64,000 nucleotides of DNA from Isoetes taiwanensis (taxonomy: Eukaryota > Streptophyta > Lycopodiopsida > Isoetales > Isoetaceae). The notes beneath the pieces were generated by a model. It was not told the origin of the DNA and did no database searches. It saw only the letters and a program-made list of their open reading frames with translations. Shown here one piece after another: positions 24,878-35,439 of the stretch. The DNA is taken from the NCBI GenBank assembly GCA_021234155.1, contig JAJEKV010000006.1, positions 9,143,003-9,207,002 of the forward strand, given 5' to 3'. The translations under genes and the position numbers were made by a program. Numbering within the stretch: position 1 is the first letter of the stretch; every line of letters starts with the position of its first letter.

Positions 24878-24889
24878 GGCTCGATACCA
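24878..24889 (-). other. element B primer-binding site, right arm
   Basis: The minus strand reads TGGTATCGAGCC directly after the LTR end, facing the left-arm site. Confidence 0.65.
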
Positions 24890-25087
24890 TGTTATGAAAC
24901 GTAATTGTGTGGAAAATTGTATATATCGTAGATATTCCAAATAGCCTAGATTGTGGCTTTTACATAGTGTATGAAGAGGTATGAGTTGCATCTCTTCATG
25001 AATAGACACATTCCACATCATCATGTCCTTTGACATGGATCGATGATGTATTATTTGTGTTTGTTCAGGGAAATTAATCCTTATTCA
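24890..25087 (-). mobile_element. right LTR of element B
   Basis: 198 bp, TGTTATG...TTATTCA on the plus strand. It keeps the uninterrupted copia target GTATA at 24,919-24,923. Confidence 0.75.
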
Positions 25088-25789
25088 TTACTGTTAATAC
25101 TTCGGCCAAATCGGCCCTTAGGTCGCGACGGTTTATCCAATGCAACCTTTGTCCATAAATTTTCCCTTTTGTTAACATTTGTTAACAATTCCTTTCCTTT
25201 TTATTTTCTTTTTATTCTTCAATGGTTTTTTGCTCCAACTCGGCTTGCCCCTTCATTGCTTGCATTTTCTTCAAACATTCTCCTTGGTCAAATAGTTCCC
25301 GTGTAACCTTGGTTCAATATTTCTCCTTCTTATTTCTTTTCCTTGAATTCTTGCTTTGCCCATATAGGCTTTGGTCATGGTAATCTCCGTTTTTCTTCCC
25401 TAAGTATTTTCCCTTCTTGTTTCTTCCCAAGGGTTTTTTCCTCTTAACTCTCAACATCTCGTGAGTTGATCCCTTCATATTTGGAGCCTTGATTTTGCCA
25501 TGTTCTTTTCACCATAGGTATTTTTGCTTCTATGGTTTTCTTTGGGGTTCTTCCCCTTGCAACACTATGGTTGCCACGTCTCTATATATTTTTCCCATGG
25601 GTTACTTTCTTCCTCATGGGTTTTCATCTTTAGTACCCTTCTGGTTCTATTTTGTGCTTTCTCTTTTTTTGCTTAGCTTTTTCCTTTAGCTAGCAATATG
25701 CCAAGGGATTAAGCTTGTTTTATTGTTTTTTGAATTTTGTTACCCGTAATTAGCCGATGACATTATTGGGGGCGGGGGGGGAGGGACGG

Positions 25790-25938
25790 GATGTTCCTCG
25801 TCCCCGAGGAACTACCAACTCCTCAGAGACGCAGGTTATTTGTTGTCCCTCATCAAACCCCATAATATTTCTTCACCCGATAACCATTTGCTCGTGGGAA
25901 GAAGGCCCCCTCCAAAGGATGGAGCTCTATTGAGTAGC
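25790..25938 (-). pseudogene. gypsy G integrase C-terminal fragment
   Basis: The minus strand matches the integrase ends at 36,040-36,187 (plus) and 41,120-41,290 (minus), including a ...EELVVPRG-type ending. At about 25,940 it joins abruptly to the protease-linker region of the next fragment, so RT, RNase H and most of integrase are deleted. Confidence 0.65.
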
Positions 25939-26068
25939 ATTGCTTGATCTATCCTAGGTGCACTATGTGCGGGAGTCTCCTTTAGTTTGGATTCTCCTTC
26001 CTCATATTTGGAGAAGTAGTCGATATTTCTCTTGTTCATCTTCTTCTATTTCTTCCGAAATGGTTTCT

Positions 26069-26880
26069 TTAGTAACATCCACACTTATAGTATAAGCATT
26101 TACACAATACACAATTCATCCATTCTTCTAAAGCAATGCTCGAAGTGTCTTCCCTAATGTTTAAATGCTCATAACCCATTTCCTCAACATACACTTGATT
26201 AGCCTCAATTCCCTTATTATTATCATCATAATCATCATCATCATTGTTATCATCATTGTTATCATCATCGTCATGAGGGATGTCCTCTATAGAGGAGCTA
26301 GTATCACTATCATTTCCATTCCTATCCCTAGATTGGATATGCACTCTAATTTTAATCTCATTGTTTCCATCCCTAATATGCAAGTAACCCGTAGACCAAT
26401 CGTGTTTAGCCGAAGCTTGCATTAACCATGGCCTATCTAGTAATAATGGATAAGTACACCCTCCACATGCCATCCTCAAAATAACATAGTCCACAAAGAA
26501 GGTTACACCAGCAATTAATGTTTTTATTCCCGTAATCAATCCCAATGGTTGTACCCTCCTTTGATCAGTCATCCTAACCACAAAATGTACGGGTGCGGGC
26601 TTAGGCAATTCTAATTTTTTCTATATAGACTCAGGCATGATGTTCACGCCAGACCCTCCATCTATTGTGCAATTCCTTATTAAGGTTCCATTAATTTCAA
26701 CATCTAAGCACGGGGAACTCATGTCGGCTATTATGGACCATGCAGAATTTACAATTACCTCCCGATGACTCTTTAAAGCAGACATTAATATCTTACGACA
26801 ACTAGGGGCAATTTGTAGTAGTTGTTTAAATGTGAGTGAGGGTTGTTTATTTTCTATATCTTTTAAAATATCATAGGGTG
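26069..26880 (-). pseudogene. gypsy G protease and acidic linker, left arm
   Basis: Near 26,640-26,790 the minus strand reads ADMSSPCLDVEINGTLIRNC and IDGGSGVNIMPES, the retropepsin active-site region. An open 179-codon segment (26,069-26,608) then shows the flap region and PLLLDRPWLMQ, equivalent to the usual LLGRPWL block, followed by an Asp/Asn-rich run. A stop lies between the two parts. Confidence 0.7.
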
Positions 26881-26890
26881 ACTCATTTTT

Positions 26891-27712
26891 TCAATTCATA
26901 ACTCTCTTATACTTTTTATGGACACCTTTATCCTTGCTTTTAGGTGGTTGTATTTCATTTATAATCTCTCTTACCGCTTTTAGATTGAGGCAATTCTTCG
27001 ATTCAAACATCTCTTGTGAATCCATCATATCCACCTCGTCATCTAACATTTGTTCCTTAAACAAATTTTGAAACTTGTTATCTTCATTATGAACTAAACT
27101 TTCATTATTAACCCCTTGTTGTTCTCTCTCCTTACGCAATTCCCTTTCTCTCCTTCTCAAATTCCTTGCATTACGAGTTTCTACAACATAAGCAGGAGTA
27201 CTTGGCTCTCCAACGAATATGGCCCCACTATCAATGACAACCTCTTTACCCCTATTCTTAGGAGTAGGATTTTGTATCACTTTAAGCTTATGAGGGCAAT
27301 TTTCTTGGGTGTGCAACCCTTGGGTTTGACAGATTCCACATATTGGTTGGTAACCTATTGCTTTCATTGGATTTGGACATTGAGGCGCAATGTGCCCCAT
27401 TTCTTGACATCTATAAGATTGAAGAGGTCTTCTTCTAAACATTTGTGGTCTTGGACCCCCAGTATTGAGTTGAGGAGTTGTGTTATACACAGGAACATGT
27501 TCTCTATGATCATACATTGGTTGAACTTGGTATCCTTGATATTGGGGAGATCCTAAGGCTTGAGTTTGAGGTCTTATCATCCCAACTCCCATCCCTTGAC
27601 GTAATTGAAAACATTGATCTGTTCTATGATTTGTTTTCCCACAATTTCGACAAGGAGGCTTAAATTCAGCGGGCGTTGGACATTCACTTGTGATATGAAA
27701 AATAACGCCCAA
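26891..27712 (-). CDS. gypsy G gag C-terminal half, open over 273 codons
   Basis: Three zinc knuckles are intact: CRNCGKTNHRTDQC, SYRCQEMGHIAPQCPNP (first Cys changed to Ser) and CGICQTQGLHTQENCPHK. A basic helical stretch (RNLRRRERELRKEREQQG) follows, then an acidic tail. It binds genomic RNA in related elements. It lacks the gag N-terminus, which is lost at the palindrome spacer, so it is a remnant despite the long ORF. The right arm has TAA where this copy has CAA in MMDSQEM. Confidence 0.75.
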   Translation of the reverse strand: MGVIFHITSECPTPAEFKPPCRNCGKTNHRTDQCFQLRQGMGVGMIRPQTQALGSPQYQGYQVQPMYDHREHVPVYNTTPQLNTGGPRPQMFRRRPLQSYRCQEMGHIAPQCPNPMKAIGYQPICGICQTQGLHTQENCPHKLKVIQNPTPKNRGKEVVIDSGAIFVGEPSTPAYVVETRNARNLRRRERELRKEREQQGVNNESLVHNEDNKFQNLFKEQMLDDEVDMMDSQEMFESKNCLNLKAVREIINEIQPPKSKDKGVHKKYKRVMN

Positions 27713-27798
27713 ATTTTATTTTTGAAGCAGTTTGGAGCATATTTGGCATGATTAATAGTGTCTTGTTCTGCAAATGGGAGAAAATGCACAATTATGAT

Positions 27799-27922
27799 AT
27801 TTTTTTTTTTTTGAAGAACGTGTTTTACTTCATATTATACACTCAAAATATTACAAAGTACTTCCAGAAGTAAGAAATGTCCCTGAAGCATCAATCACTT
27901 TTAGATGATCACTCCATATTGG
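27799..27922 (-). mobile_element. 5'-truncated LINE tail with 9-bp target duplication
   Basis: AATTATGAT is duplicated at 27,790-27,798 and 27,923-27,931. The insert starts with a 12-13 base T run (poly(A) tail on the minus strand). Its first bases (GAAGAACGTGTTTT) resemble those after the poly-T of the LINE at 53.07 kb (GAAGGCGTGTTTA). A copy of the flanking sequence without the insert is at 40,000-40,059. Confidence 0.75.
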
Positions 27923-28010
27923 AATTATGATGTTATTTTGTGTTATTATGAGGCTAACTAAACAATATTTATAAAAAACATTAAAAAAAAATACCAACAT
28001 AATTGCGCAT

Positions 28011-29225
28011 TTGCTCCCATTTGCAGAACAAGAGACTATTAATCATGCCAAATATGCTCCAAATTGCTTCAAAACAAAATTTAAAGCATTTTCCACATCA
28101 CAAATGGATGTCCAATCAATGAATTTAAGCCTCCTTTTGTCGAAATTGTGGAAAACAATCATAGAAATCGTGATCAATGCTTTCAATTACGCCAAGGGAT
28201 GGAGTTGGGATGATAAGACCTCAAACTCAAGTCTTAGGATCTCCCAATATCAAAGATACCAAGTTCAACCAATGTATGATCATAGAGAACATGTTCCTGT
28301 GTATAACACAACTCCTCAACTCAATACTGGGGGTCCAAGACCACAAATGTTTAGAAGAAGACCTCTTCAATGTTATAGATGTCAAGAAATGGGGCATATT
28401 ACGCCTCAATGTCCAAATCCAATGAAACCAATAGGTTACCAACCAATATGTAAAATCTGTCAAACCCAAGGGTTGCACACCCAAGAAAATTGCCCTCATA
28501 AGCTTAAAGTGATACAAAATCCTACTCCTAAGAATAGGGGTAAAGAGGTTGTCATTGATAGTGGGGCCATATTAGTTGGAGAGCCAAGTACTCCAGCTTA
28601 TGTTGTAGAAACTCGTAATGCAAGGAATTTGAGAAGGAGAGAAAGGGAACTGCGTAAGGAGAGAGAAAAACAAGGGGTTAATAATGAAAGTTTAGTTCAT
28701 AATGAAGATAACGAGTTTCGAAATTTGTTTGAGGAACAAATATTAGATGACGAGGTGGATATGATGGATTCATAAGAGATGTTTGAAGAAATCGAAGAAT
28801 TGCCTCAACCTAAAGCGGTAAGAGAGATTATAAATGAAATACAACCACCTAAAAGCAAGAGAGGTGTCCATAAAAAGTATAAAAGAGTTATGAATTTAAA
28901 AAATGAGTCACCCTATGATATTTTAAAAGATATGGAAAATAAACAACCCTCACTCACCTTTAAACAACTACTACAAATTGCCCCTAGTTGTCGTAAGATA
29001 TTAATGTCTGCTTTAAAGAGTCATAGGGAGGTAATTGTAAATTCTGCATGGCCCATAATAGCCAACATGAGTTCCCCGTGCTTAGATGTTGAAATTAATG
29101 GAACCTTAATAAGGAATTGCACAATAGATGGAGGGTCTGGCGTGAACATCATGCCTGAGTCTATATGGAAAAAATTAGAATTGCTCTTAACCCCGCACTT
29201 GGGATCAAAGGCATTTTGTGATTAG
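28011..29225 (+). pseudogene. gypsy G gag and protease N-terminal part, right arm
   Basis: ORFs 28,011-28,775 and 28,779-29,225 are one frame broken only by a TAA. They carry QCYRCQEMGHITPQCPNP and the CKICQTQGLHTQENC knuckle, then VREIINEIQPPKSK, then the protease block CTIDGGSGVNIMPES (29,120-29,165). A frame change at about 29,220 separates it from the flap half. Confidence 0.78.
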
Positions 29226-29730
29226 GATGGCTGATCAAAGGAGGGTACAACCATTGGGATTGATTACGGAAATAAAAACATTAATTGTTGGTGTAACCTT
29301 CTTTGTGGACTATGTAATTTTGAGGATGGCATGTGGAGGGTTTACTTATCCATTATTACTAGGTAGGCCATGGTTAATGCAAGCTTCGGCTAAACACGAT
29401 TGGTCTACGGGTTACTTGCATATTGGGGATGGAAACACCGAGATTAAAAGTAGAGTGCATATCCAATCTAGGGATAGGGATGGAAATGATAGTGATACTA
29501 GCTCCTCTATAGAGGACATCCCTCATGACGATGATGATAACAATGATGATAACGATGATGATGATGATTATGATGATAATAATAAGGGAATTGAGGCTGA
29601 TCAAGTGTATGTTGAGGAAAAGGGTTATGAGCATTTAAACATTAGGGAAGACACTTCGAGCATCGCTTTAGAAAAATGGATGAATTGTGTATTGTGTAAA
29701 TGCTTATACTATAAGTGTGGATGTTACTAA
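29218..29730 (+). pseudogene. gypsy G protease C-terminal half and acidic linker
   Basis: The segment contains PLLLGRPWLMQASAKHDW, the retropepsin C-terminal signature. It then has an Asp/Asn-rich run (29,525-29,590) that also appears as a codon-biased GAT/AAC repeat. It is open for 170 codons and ends with the Cys-rich stretch NCVLCKCLYYKCGCY. Confidence 0.75.
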
Positions 29731-29889
29731 CGAAACCATTTCGTAAGAAATAGAAGAAGATGAACAAGAGAAATATCCTAACTACTTCTCAAATATGAGG
29801 AAGGGGAATCCAAACTAAAGAGACTCCCGCACATAGTGCACCTAGGATAGATCAAGCAATGCTAACATCTCCCCGAGATTATTGATTTA

Positions 29890-30590
29890 AATTTAGGGAC
29901 TCCGTAAGAACCTAAAGTGATTAAGCTTGGAACCCAAAACTTGGATGAGGAGCGACAAAAATACATGGATCTCTTTCTAGAATTTCAAGATGTATTTATG
30001 TGGAGTTATCGTGGACCTTAGAGGTATATCTCCAGCTTTTGAGTGTGCATAAGATTTTTTGGAACCTAATGCAAGAGCGATTAGACAAAAACCTTATAGG
30101 ATGAATCCAAATTATTCAAGCGTGGTTAAGGAAGAAATTGACAAATTGTTAGAAGCTGGTTTTATAGAGCCTATTGAAAATAGTGAATGGCTCTCACCAA
30201 TTGTTATAGTCCCAAAGAAGAATAAGAAACTAAGAGTGTGTGTAGATTATAGACAATGAATACAGTAACAATTAAAGATGGATTTTATGTGCCATTTACT
30301 GATAATGTGTTAGATTCAGTTGCTGGACATGAATATTACTCTTTCCTTGACGGTTTTAGTGGATATAACCAAGTAACCATTGCTCCCGAAGACCGAAACA
30401 AAACAACATTTGTCACATAATGGGGTGTTTCAGGTATAGGGTTATGCTATTTGGATTATGTAATGCTCCCGCTACGTTTCAAAGAGTGGTCACCAACGCA
30501 TTTAAGGACTATATAAGGCAATTTATGGAGATGTTTCTAGATGATTTTTGTGTTTACAACATGCATTAGGACCATAAAGAGAAATTACGA
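29890..30590 (+). pseudogene. Ty3/gypsy reverse transcriptase, N-terminal part
   Basis: KEEIDKLLEAGFIEPIENSE, WLSPIVIVPKKNKKLRVCVD and a decayed fingers/palm follow in several frames (30,059-30,590). The catalytic YADD-type box is not intact. It leads directly into the RNase H ORF. Confidence 0.8.
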
Positions 30591-31279
30591 TTGTGCTTTA
30601 AAAAATGTCGTGACTATGGTATCTCTTTAAACGCGATGAAATGTATATTTGGAGTTACTCATGGTAGATTATTAGGAAGAATTGTTTCTGGCCAAGGAAT
30701 TGCGATTGATCCTAACAAAACTAAAATCGTATCTGAATTAGTGCCACCAACTAATGTGAAGCAATTGCAAGCCTTTTTAGGCCATGTTGGTTATCATCGT
30801 CGATTTATAAGACATTATGCAGATAAGGCCTTACCTTTAACATCACTTCTTAAGATGGGAAATGAATATAATTGGTCTATTGAATGTCAAAAGGCTTTTA
30901 CAATATTGAAAGAATCGTTGCTTACTGCACCTATACTTAAGTTTCCTAGATGGGATCATGAGTTCCATCTACACGTAGATGCATCCGCTTATGCAATAGA
31001 AAGCATTTTGTCCCAAATGCAAGAAGATGGATGGGACCACCCAATCTATTATGCAAGTAGGCAGTTATCTCATGCAGAAAGAAACTATTCAACCATTGAA
31101 AGGGAAGGGTTAGGAATGATCTATTCTATAATAAAGTTTCGTCACTACTTACTTGGTAAAGAATTTGTTTTCTATGTTGACCATCAAGCATTAAAGTATC
31201 TAATTTTGAAACCTTGCAGAACGGGAAGGATCACTCGATGGTTAATCATATTACAAGAATTTCAATTTCGATTGTTGTG
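30591..31279 (+). pseudogene. Ty3/gypsy RT thumb and RNase H, interrupted by element D
   Basis: The ORF contains VKQLQAFLGHVGYHRRFIRH, then RNase H blocks LHVDASAYAIESILSQ, YYASRQLSHAERNYSTIERE and FVFYVDHQALKYL. These keep the first Asp and Glu-containing motifs of the family. It stops making sense at 31,280, where element D begins, and resumes at 38,966 with VKLGRSHAPADHLSRL. A one-base frame error lies just before the insertion. Confidence 0.85.
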
Positions 31280-31835
31280 TGTCATCTCGCCAATGAAGGT
31301 ATAAAAGTTGCAAAATACCTTTAAATATGCAAATTAATATACAACCGCTAGCTTAAGAAAGAAAGCTAGGCAATTATGGAAAGGGAAGCAAGTAGCCAAA
31401 TAACCCATGAAAAGATATGGGAAGAACTCAAGCTATGGCAACAAGGTTGTTCGGGAGAAGAACCCCATAGAAGAAAAAATACCTATGGTGGAAAAATGGA
31501 GATAACCCGGCAAAATAAAGGCCTCAAAGGAAAAGAGGTCAAGTCACGAAGAGAAGATGTGAGAATTAAAGGAAGAAAAAAGCCAAAGGAAAGAACCATG
31601 GAAGTATCCATGGAAGAAAGAAGAAGATTGTCGGGCCTTATGGGCAAAACCAGAAAAGAAATATCAATGGTGACAAGGAACCGCTACAATAATGACGGTT
31701 GAAGAAGAAACTTTAGGAATAAAGGAGCAAGCCGAAAGTTGGAGAATAAAACCCATTGAAAAATAAAAAGGAAACTAAAGGAAAGGATGTATTAACAATT
31801 GTTAACAAAGGGGCAAGAACAGTATGTTTTGTTTG
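31280..31835 (+). mobile_element. left LTR of element D, 3' truncated
   Basis: Matches the reverse complement of 38,400-38,960, including AAAAGTTGCAAAATACC and CATGGAAGTA. Near 31,835, after TATTAACAATTGTTAACA, it switches to integrase sequence, so the R-U5 part and primer site are missing here. Confidence 0.8.
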
Positions 31836-31839
31836 GCGG

Positions 31840-32520
31840 TTTCCTCGCAAAGCTTGGCTTTGCTTGAATGATTTTGAAAATCCCTTTCTTCCTCAACGGC
31901 ATTTTCCTTGATCTTAAGGGAACCGGGAGTCTCAAATGCGTTTGTTGTTAGCCAGCGGGTTGGATCAATGTATCGAATAAAACATCGAAAGAGTAGTCCT
32001 TACCATCCATGAGCCAATGGACAAGTCGAAATAATAACAAACCTTATGCAATACTATGACAAAATTTGCCCACTAGTCGAATCGATTGGGACCAAAGATT
32101 ATTGATGCTCAGAGGCATATCAGACCGCCATAAGGTGACTCATAAAGCTATGCCATTCCACTAGTATATGGGCTTGAAGTCAAAAGATACCAATTGAGCA
32201 GAAACACAAGTTTGAGGATAGCAATTGTCACAAGCCGAGAATAGAGAGTATGAAAGAACGATCAAGGAAAACGCTAGGATGAGACAAGATTTCAGCCTTA
32301 CAAGCACGAAGCATTACAAAAAGAGAAAAGAAATGGTGCGATAAGCATTCGCAGTAAAAACGCATTCTAAGCCTGAGGCCAAGTACCGCTATATGAAGCA
32401 AAACATTGAAGCCGCCCGCATTGAAGATGAGATAGGTTTCGGACCATATGTGCATGCAGTGAAGTATTTTCAATATTTCCACCACCTTGATTTCACGTTA
32501 ATGTCGCGAAGAAATATTAT
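31840..32520 (+). pseudogene. gypsy G integrase core and C-terminal part
   Basis: Degraded reading in mixed frames: YHP...QVE, NTMTK, WDQ-like and KAMPFQLVYGLEV (32,130-32,180) blocks typical of the gypsy integrase end. It matches the minus-strand copy at 41,040-41,900. Confidence 0.65.
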
Positions 32521-32639
32521 AGGTCGCCGATGAGGACAATAGTCAGCAAATGCACAGAGTCCGCCATGGCTGCCATCCAGCACTAAGAACGAAATGATAT
32601 CAGGAAATATAGGCTGCAAATCGAAACTCAGCATTACGC

Positions 32640-32920
32640 TCATAAGTTTTTATGCTGTTTAGACAGGCGGAAATGGTACTGCGCTGGTTACAGCAAGCAT
32701 AATGTTAGTAGTTTGTTTATCATCGCTTGCCTCTAAATATTGGCACTCCAAAATTGCATTAAAGTAGTTGCATTTCAGTTCTTTCTTATTTTAAAAACCT
32801 TCTAACAAGAATGACCCCTTATATAAAAATATAAACAATACAATTTAATATTAATTGTGTTTAAATCTAGTACACTCCATTACGTAAACTGCTTCCGTGA
32901 GCGATCATGGCTATGGCGTG
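32640..32920. repeat. AT-rich segment shared, inverted, with 40,650-41,010
   Basis: TTTAATATTAATT, GCAATTTTGG-type blocks and GATCATGGCTATGGC appear in reverse at 40,660-40,960. This is non-coding sequence that follows the integrase end in both copies, and so probably the 3' part of this gypsy variant or captured flank. Confidence 0.65.
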
Positions 32921-32999
32921 ACGCCTCGCCATTCAATCAGTATCACTTCCTACCGATTTTCATTAAAGTTATTGTTATGCTTATGTTTTGTTTGTGCCA

Positions 33000-35380
33000 C
33001 TGGCCGAGAATTTTCCGTAGCCAGCGGCCCAACCGTGTCGTATCGGTTTACACAAATAGGTTCACCACCTCCTCATCGGTCATTTACCCGTAACAAAGAA
33101 CATGCATTACAGTTACGATCAGTATTGCCGTAGCAGGCGACGAATAAGACGCAGTTTCAGTTTCTATTACTAATATTCCCGACTTTAAATTATAACGGCG
33201 GATAACGCCTTTCAGCCCATGACAATATCTCTGCCATCACTTCGCTTGGCGCCATTGCGCACTTCCACATGCGCGTTTCGTTGTCTCATATCATAAAATG
33301 TTCATATTTCGCGTTGCGATATCGACCACCACGCATTTCCAACCTGTACGCCGCGTTAAGCCCATTTTCCTCTACCAGCATTTCAGATGGGGATTTTCAT
33401 TTCGCGGTAAATACTGCGCCAGCGGCGAAGTTGTTGTGGCCATAATGCAGCCTGGCCTTCTTGGGATATATGGTGCTTTTTCTATGAGATATAAAACATA
33501 TCGCCGTTGTTGCCGTATCAGCTATTTATCTAGTGAGAACTCCTCATCATCACTGTCTCTGTGCGACAACTGTGTCTACACGATGATGTGCCATATGTGG
33601 CAGTCAGGAACAACACGCCATTATCATGCAGTGCTTGCTTCACATGTGTCCCCAAATCCAATATATATCCACAGTAAGCCTGCCATGAATGAGAATTGTA
33701 GCCTGGCGGCCAAAAGTGACTATAGAACTATTACCGATGGCATGGTAGTCTTCCGCTTATAATGCTGTCACAATGCCATTACGAAGTATTATCGGCAGTT
33801 TCCGCTACCAAGCACCGTATTTAAAGCACTTTTTGCGCACAGCCAGTCGATTACGCTATGCGAACTCCGCGCCTGGCCTTGCGGCCCTATCAACGCCGTC
33901 ATTATCTTTCGAAATTCATTGCAGAAAGAAATGTCAATAAATATTGCACGCGACTAACCTAACGCTATCAAGAAAATCATTTGCCTCTTTGGTCTCCAGA
34001 ATCTACCATACCCGGGATAGTGATCTTCCCAGCTGTTAGTCAATGCCGCCATCGAAGCGTTAAAGTCAGTAAAATACCTTAACATGTACCAACCCGCTAA
34101 GCTTGTTAGCCAGGCACCAGCGGAAGCGGAAGTGCCTGAAATGTTTAATAACTACGGCTGGCGTTAACCGCGGCGTCAGGTTAAATGCATGACAGTAAAC
34201 AATGGCGGCGGAACGCGTAGTCTTCGTGTCGTCAGCAAAGAAAGATGCAGGCCAGCGAGTTGTGCCAGCGAAAGACCATGGCTCATGGAAAGATGTCATG
34301 TTTTTATGGGTAAAACGTGAAGAAATATCACGGCCATGGTCGGGCGCGACGACGCGTTCTTTAAAGGGCCGAAAGGTTATTAACCGGCGATGGGTACGGA
34401 GCGATATGTCGCCGAATATGTCGTCGGTTATTCGGCTTACCGCCAAGCTTAATGGTCAGCCGCAGGCTGAGCAGCGGTGATGTCGTGACTTGTGATGGAA
34501 AATATAGTCGCCTGGTGTAAAGTATGATCGGCTGGCGCCGTAATTTTTCGCTACGCAGAGCTGAATAGTAGTTGTTAAAGATTGTAACACGGCTGTAGAG
34601 ACCGGAACAGGCTACCCATTGTTGCGGCCGCCACCGCTGCAGTCTCACTTTTGGGGAGTGCAATATGGCGTAGCTGCCGCTTAGCATGTGTAACACCTGT
34701 TGCGCGTGCTTTTGTTTCGTCGTTACGGAGTCGCTGGGAAGAATTTAACGCCGCAGCGTAACCTACTTCAAATCAATACTACCGTGTTTATGTTCATATT
34801 TCTGGTCGGTATGCCGTACCGCCGCAGTAGTCGTTAAACATATGAGTGCCCTATTCGCATCCCCTCAGTTAGCCGAGACGTGAATATTGATGACGCTACT
34901 GGTATCGGATGATCGGCGCACCGCGATGCAAGAGGTGCCATGAGGGGCACCGCTTGTGCGGTAACACGGTCGGCGATGGCGACGCGGGGACTGGCGTTTT
35001 TCCATAACGCATGCATGATCTCTTTCGTTTAAAGTTTCTTGAGCGTTCGCCATTGTAGCCGCCACATGTCGCGTAGCTGTGCCTCGCCAGGACGCCTATC
35101 GTAGTGCCTCGCCGGAGATAAAGGGTCCAAGAGAGCCCACAACATGGTGCCAGCCACCAGCCCCAGCCAACCCTCCCGCCAATGGCGTACGCAGAAGCGA
35201 ACTGGGCCCAGTTGTTACCCATGGTGACTGTGAACGGCAATGGCTGAACGGTAATATTTATTTAAACAAAGAAAAGAGCTGATACGCACCATCTGGCTAT
35301 CTTTTAGATTTTCAGCGTTTCCATTTCAACACTATCATTTCAGCAACGAATGTTGTTTATTCAAAGTTTATTCAAAGAGT
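33000..35380. other. GC-rich block of unknown origin inside element D
   Basis: It has higher GC and a different word use from its neighbours, with many GGCG, CAGCGG and GCCGAT words. ORFs of 60-154 codons occur on both strands (for example 33,298-33,762 plus and 34,066-34,446 minus), but none shows a recognisable domain or start context. I find no copy elsewhere in the window. It might be captured foreign or bacterial-like DNA, decayed host DNA or poor consensus. Confidence 0.4.
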
Positions 35381-35439
35381 GAGTTAATGGGCATTTATAG
35401 TTCACAAGAAATGTAAAATGTTACCACTAGAAGGTACTA

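Larger units (their letters stand above)
14486..25087. mobile_element. element B: palindromic short-LTR retroelement
   Basis: Short LTRs (~200 bp) begin TGAATAAGG and end CATAACA. They lie in inverted orientation at the two ends, each followed inward by an initiator-Met-type primer site (20,543-20,556 and 24,878-24,889). Between them two arms of about 2.1 kb run toward a centre at 22,658-22,671. The inverted match continues about 12 bases past each LTR (TATTAACA...), so the arms may include some flanking DNA, and no clear direct target repeat is seen. The left arm is interrupted by a copia element. No pol domain is visible, so it would depend on other elements. Confidence 0.7.
13715..25762 (-). 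mobile_element. gypsy G LTR (minus), split by element B
   Basis: Two blocks, 13,715-14,485 and 25,088-25,762, align in order with the complete D-element LTR 37,312-38,960. They are separated exactly by element B. The joined LTR would start TGTCATCGGC (minus strand, at 25,762) and end GGGCTCGACA (at 13,715). Pol C-terminal sequence lies on its outer side (25,790-25,938) and the primer site plus gag on its inner side. It therefore sits like the shared LTR of two head-to-tail minus-strand copies. Confidence 0.7.
25940..29870. repeat. head-to-head inverted repeat of gypsy G gag-protease
   Basis: The left arm (25,943-27,789, coding minus) and right arm (~28,000-29,866, coding plus) carry gag zinc knuckles, protease and the acidic linker in opposite directions. 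The match is close enough for long ORFs on both sides. The spacer contains a LINE tail. The arm boundary is sharp at 25,943, next to the integrase fragment. Confidence 0.9.

Noticed and set aside
26165-26425. Plus-strand ORF with an Ile/Val-rich run (and the same at 29,374-29,634 minus)
   Set aside because: It is the antisense of the Asp/Asn-rich linker of gypsy G, not a membrane protein.
33298-33762. 154-codon ORF as a bacterial gene
   Set aside because: No domain, ribosome-site context or conserved block is visible; GC richness alone can open such frames.
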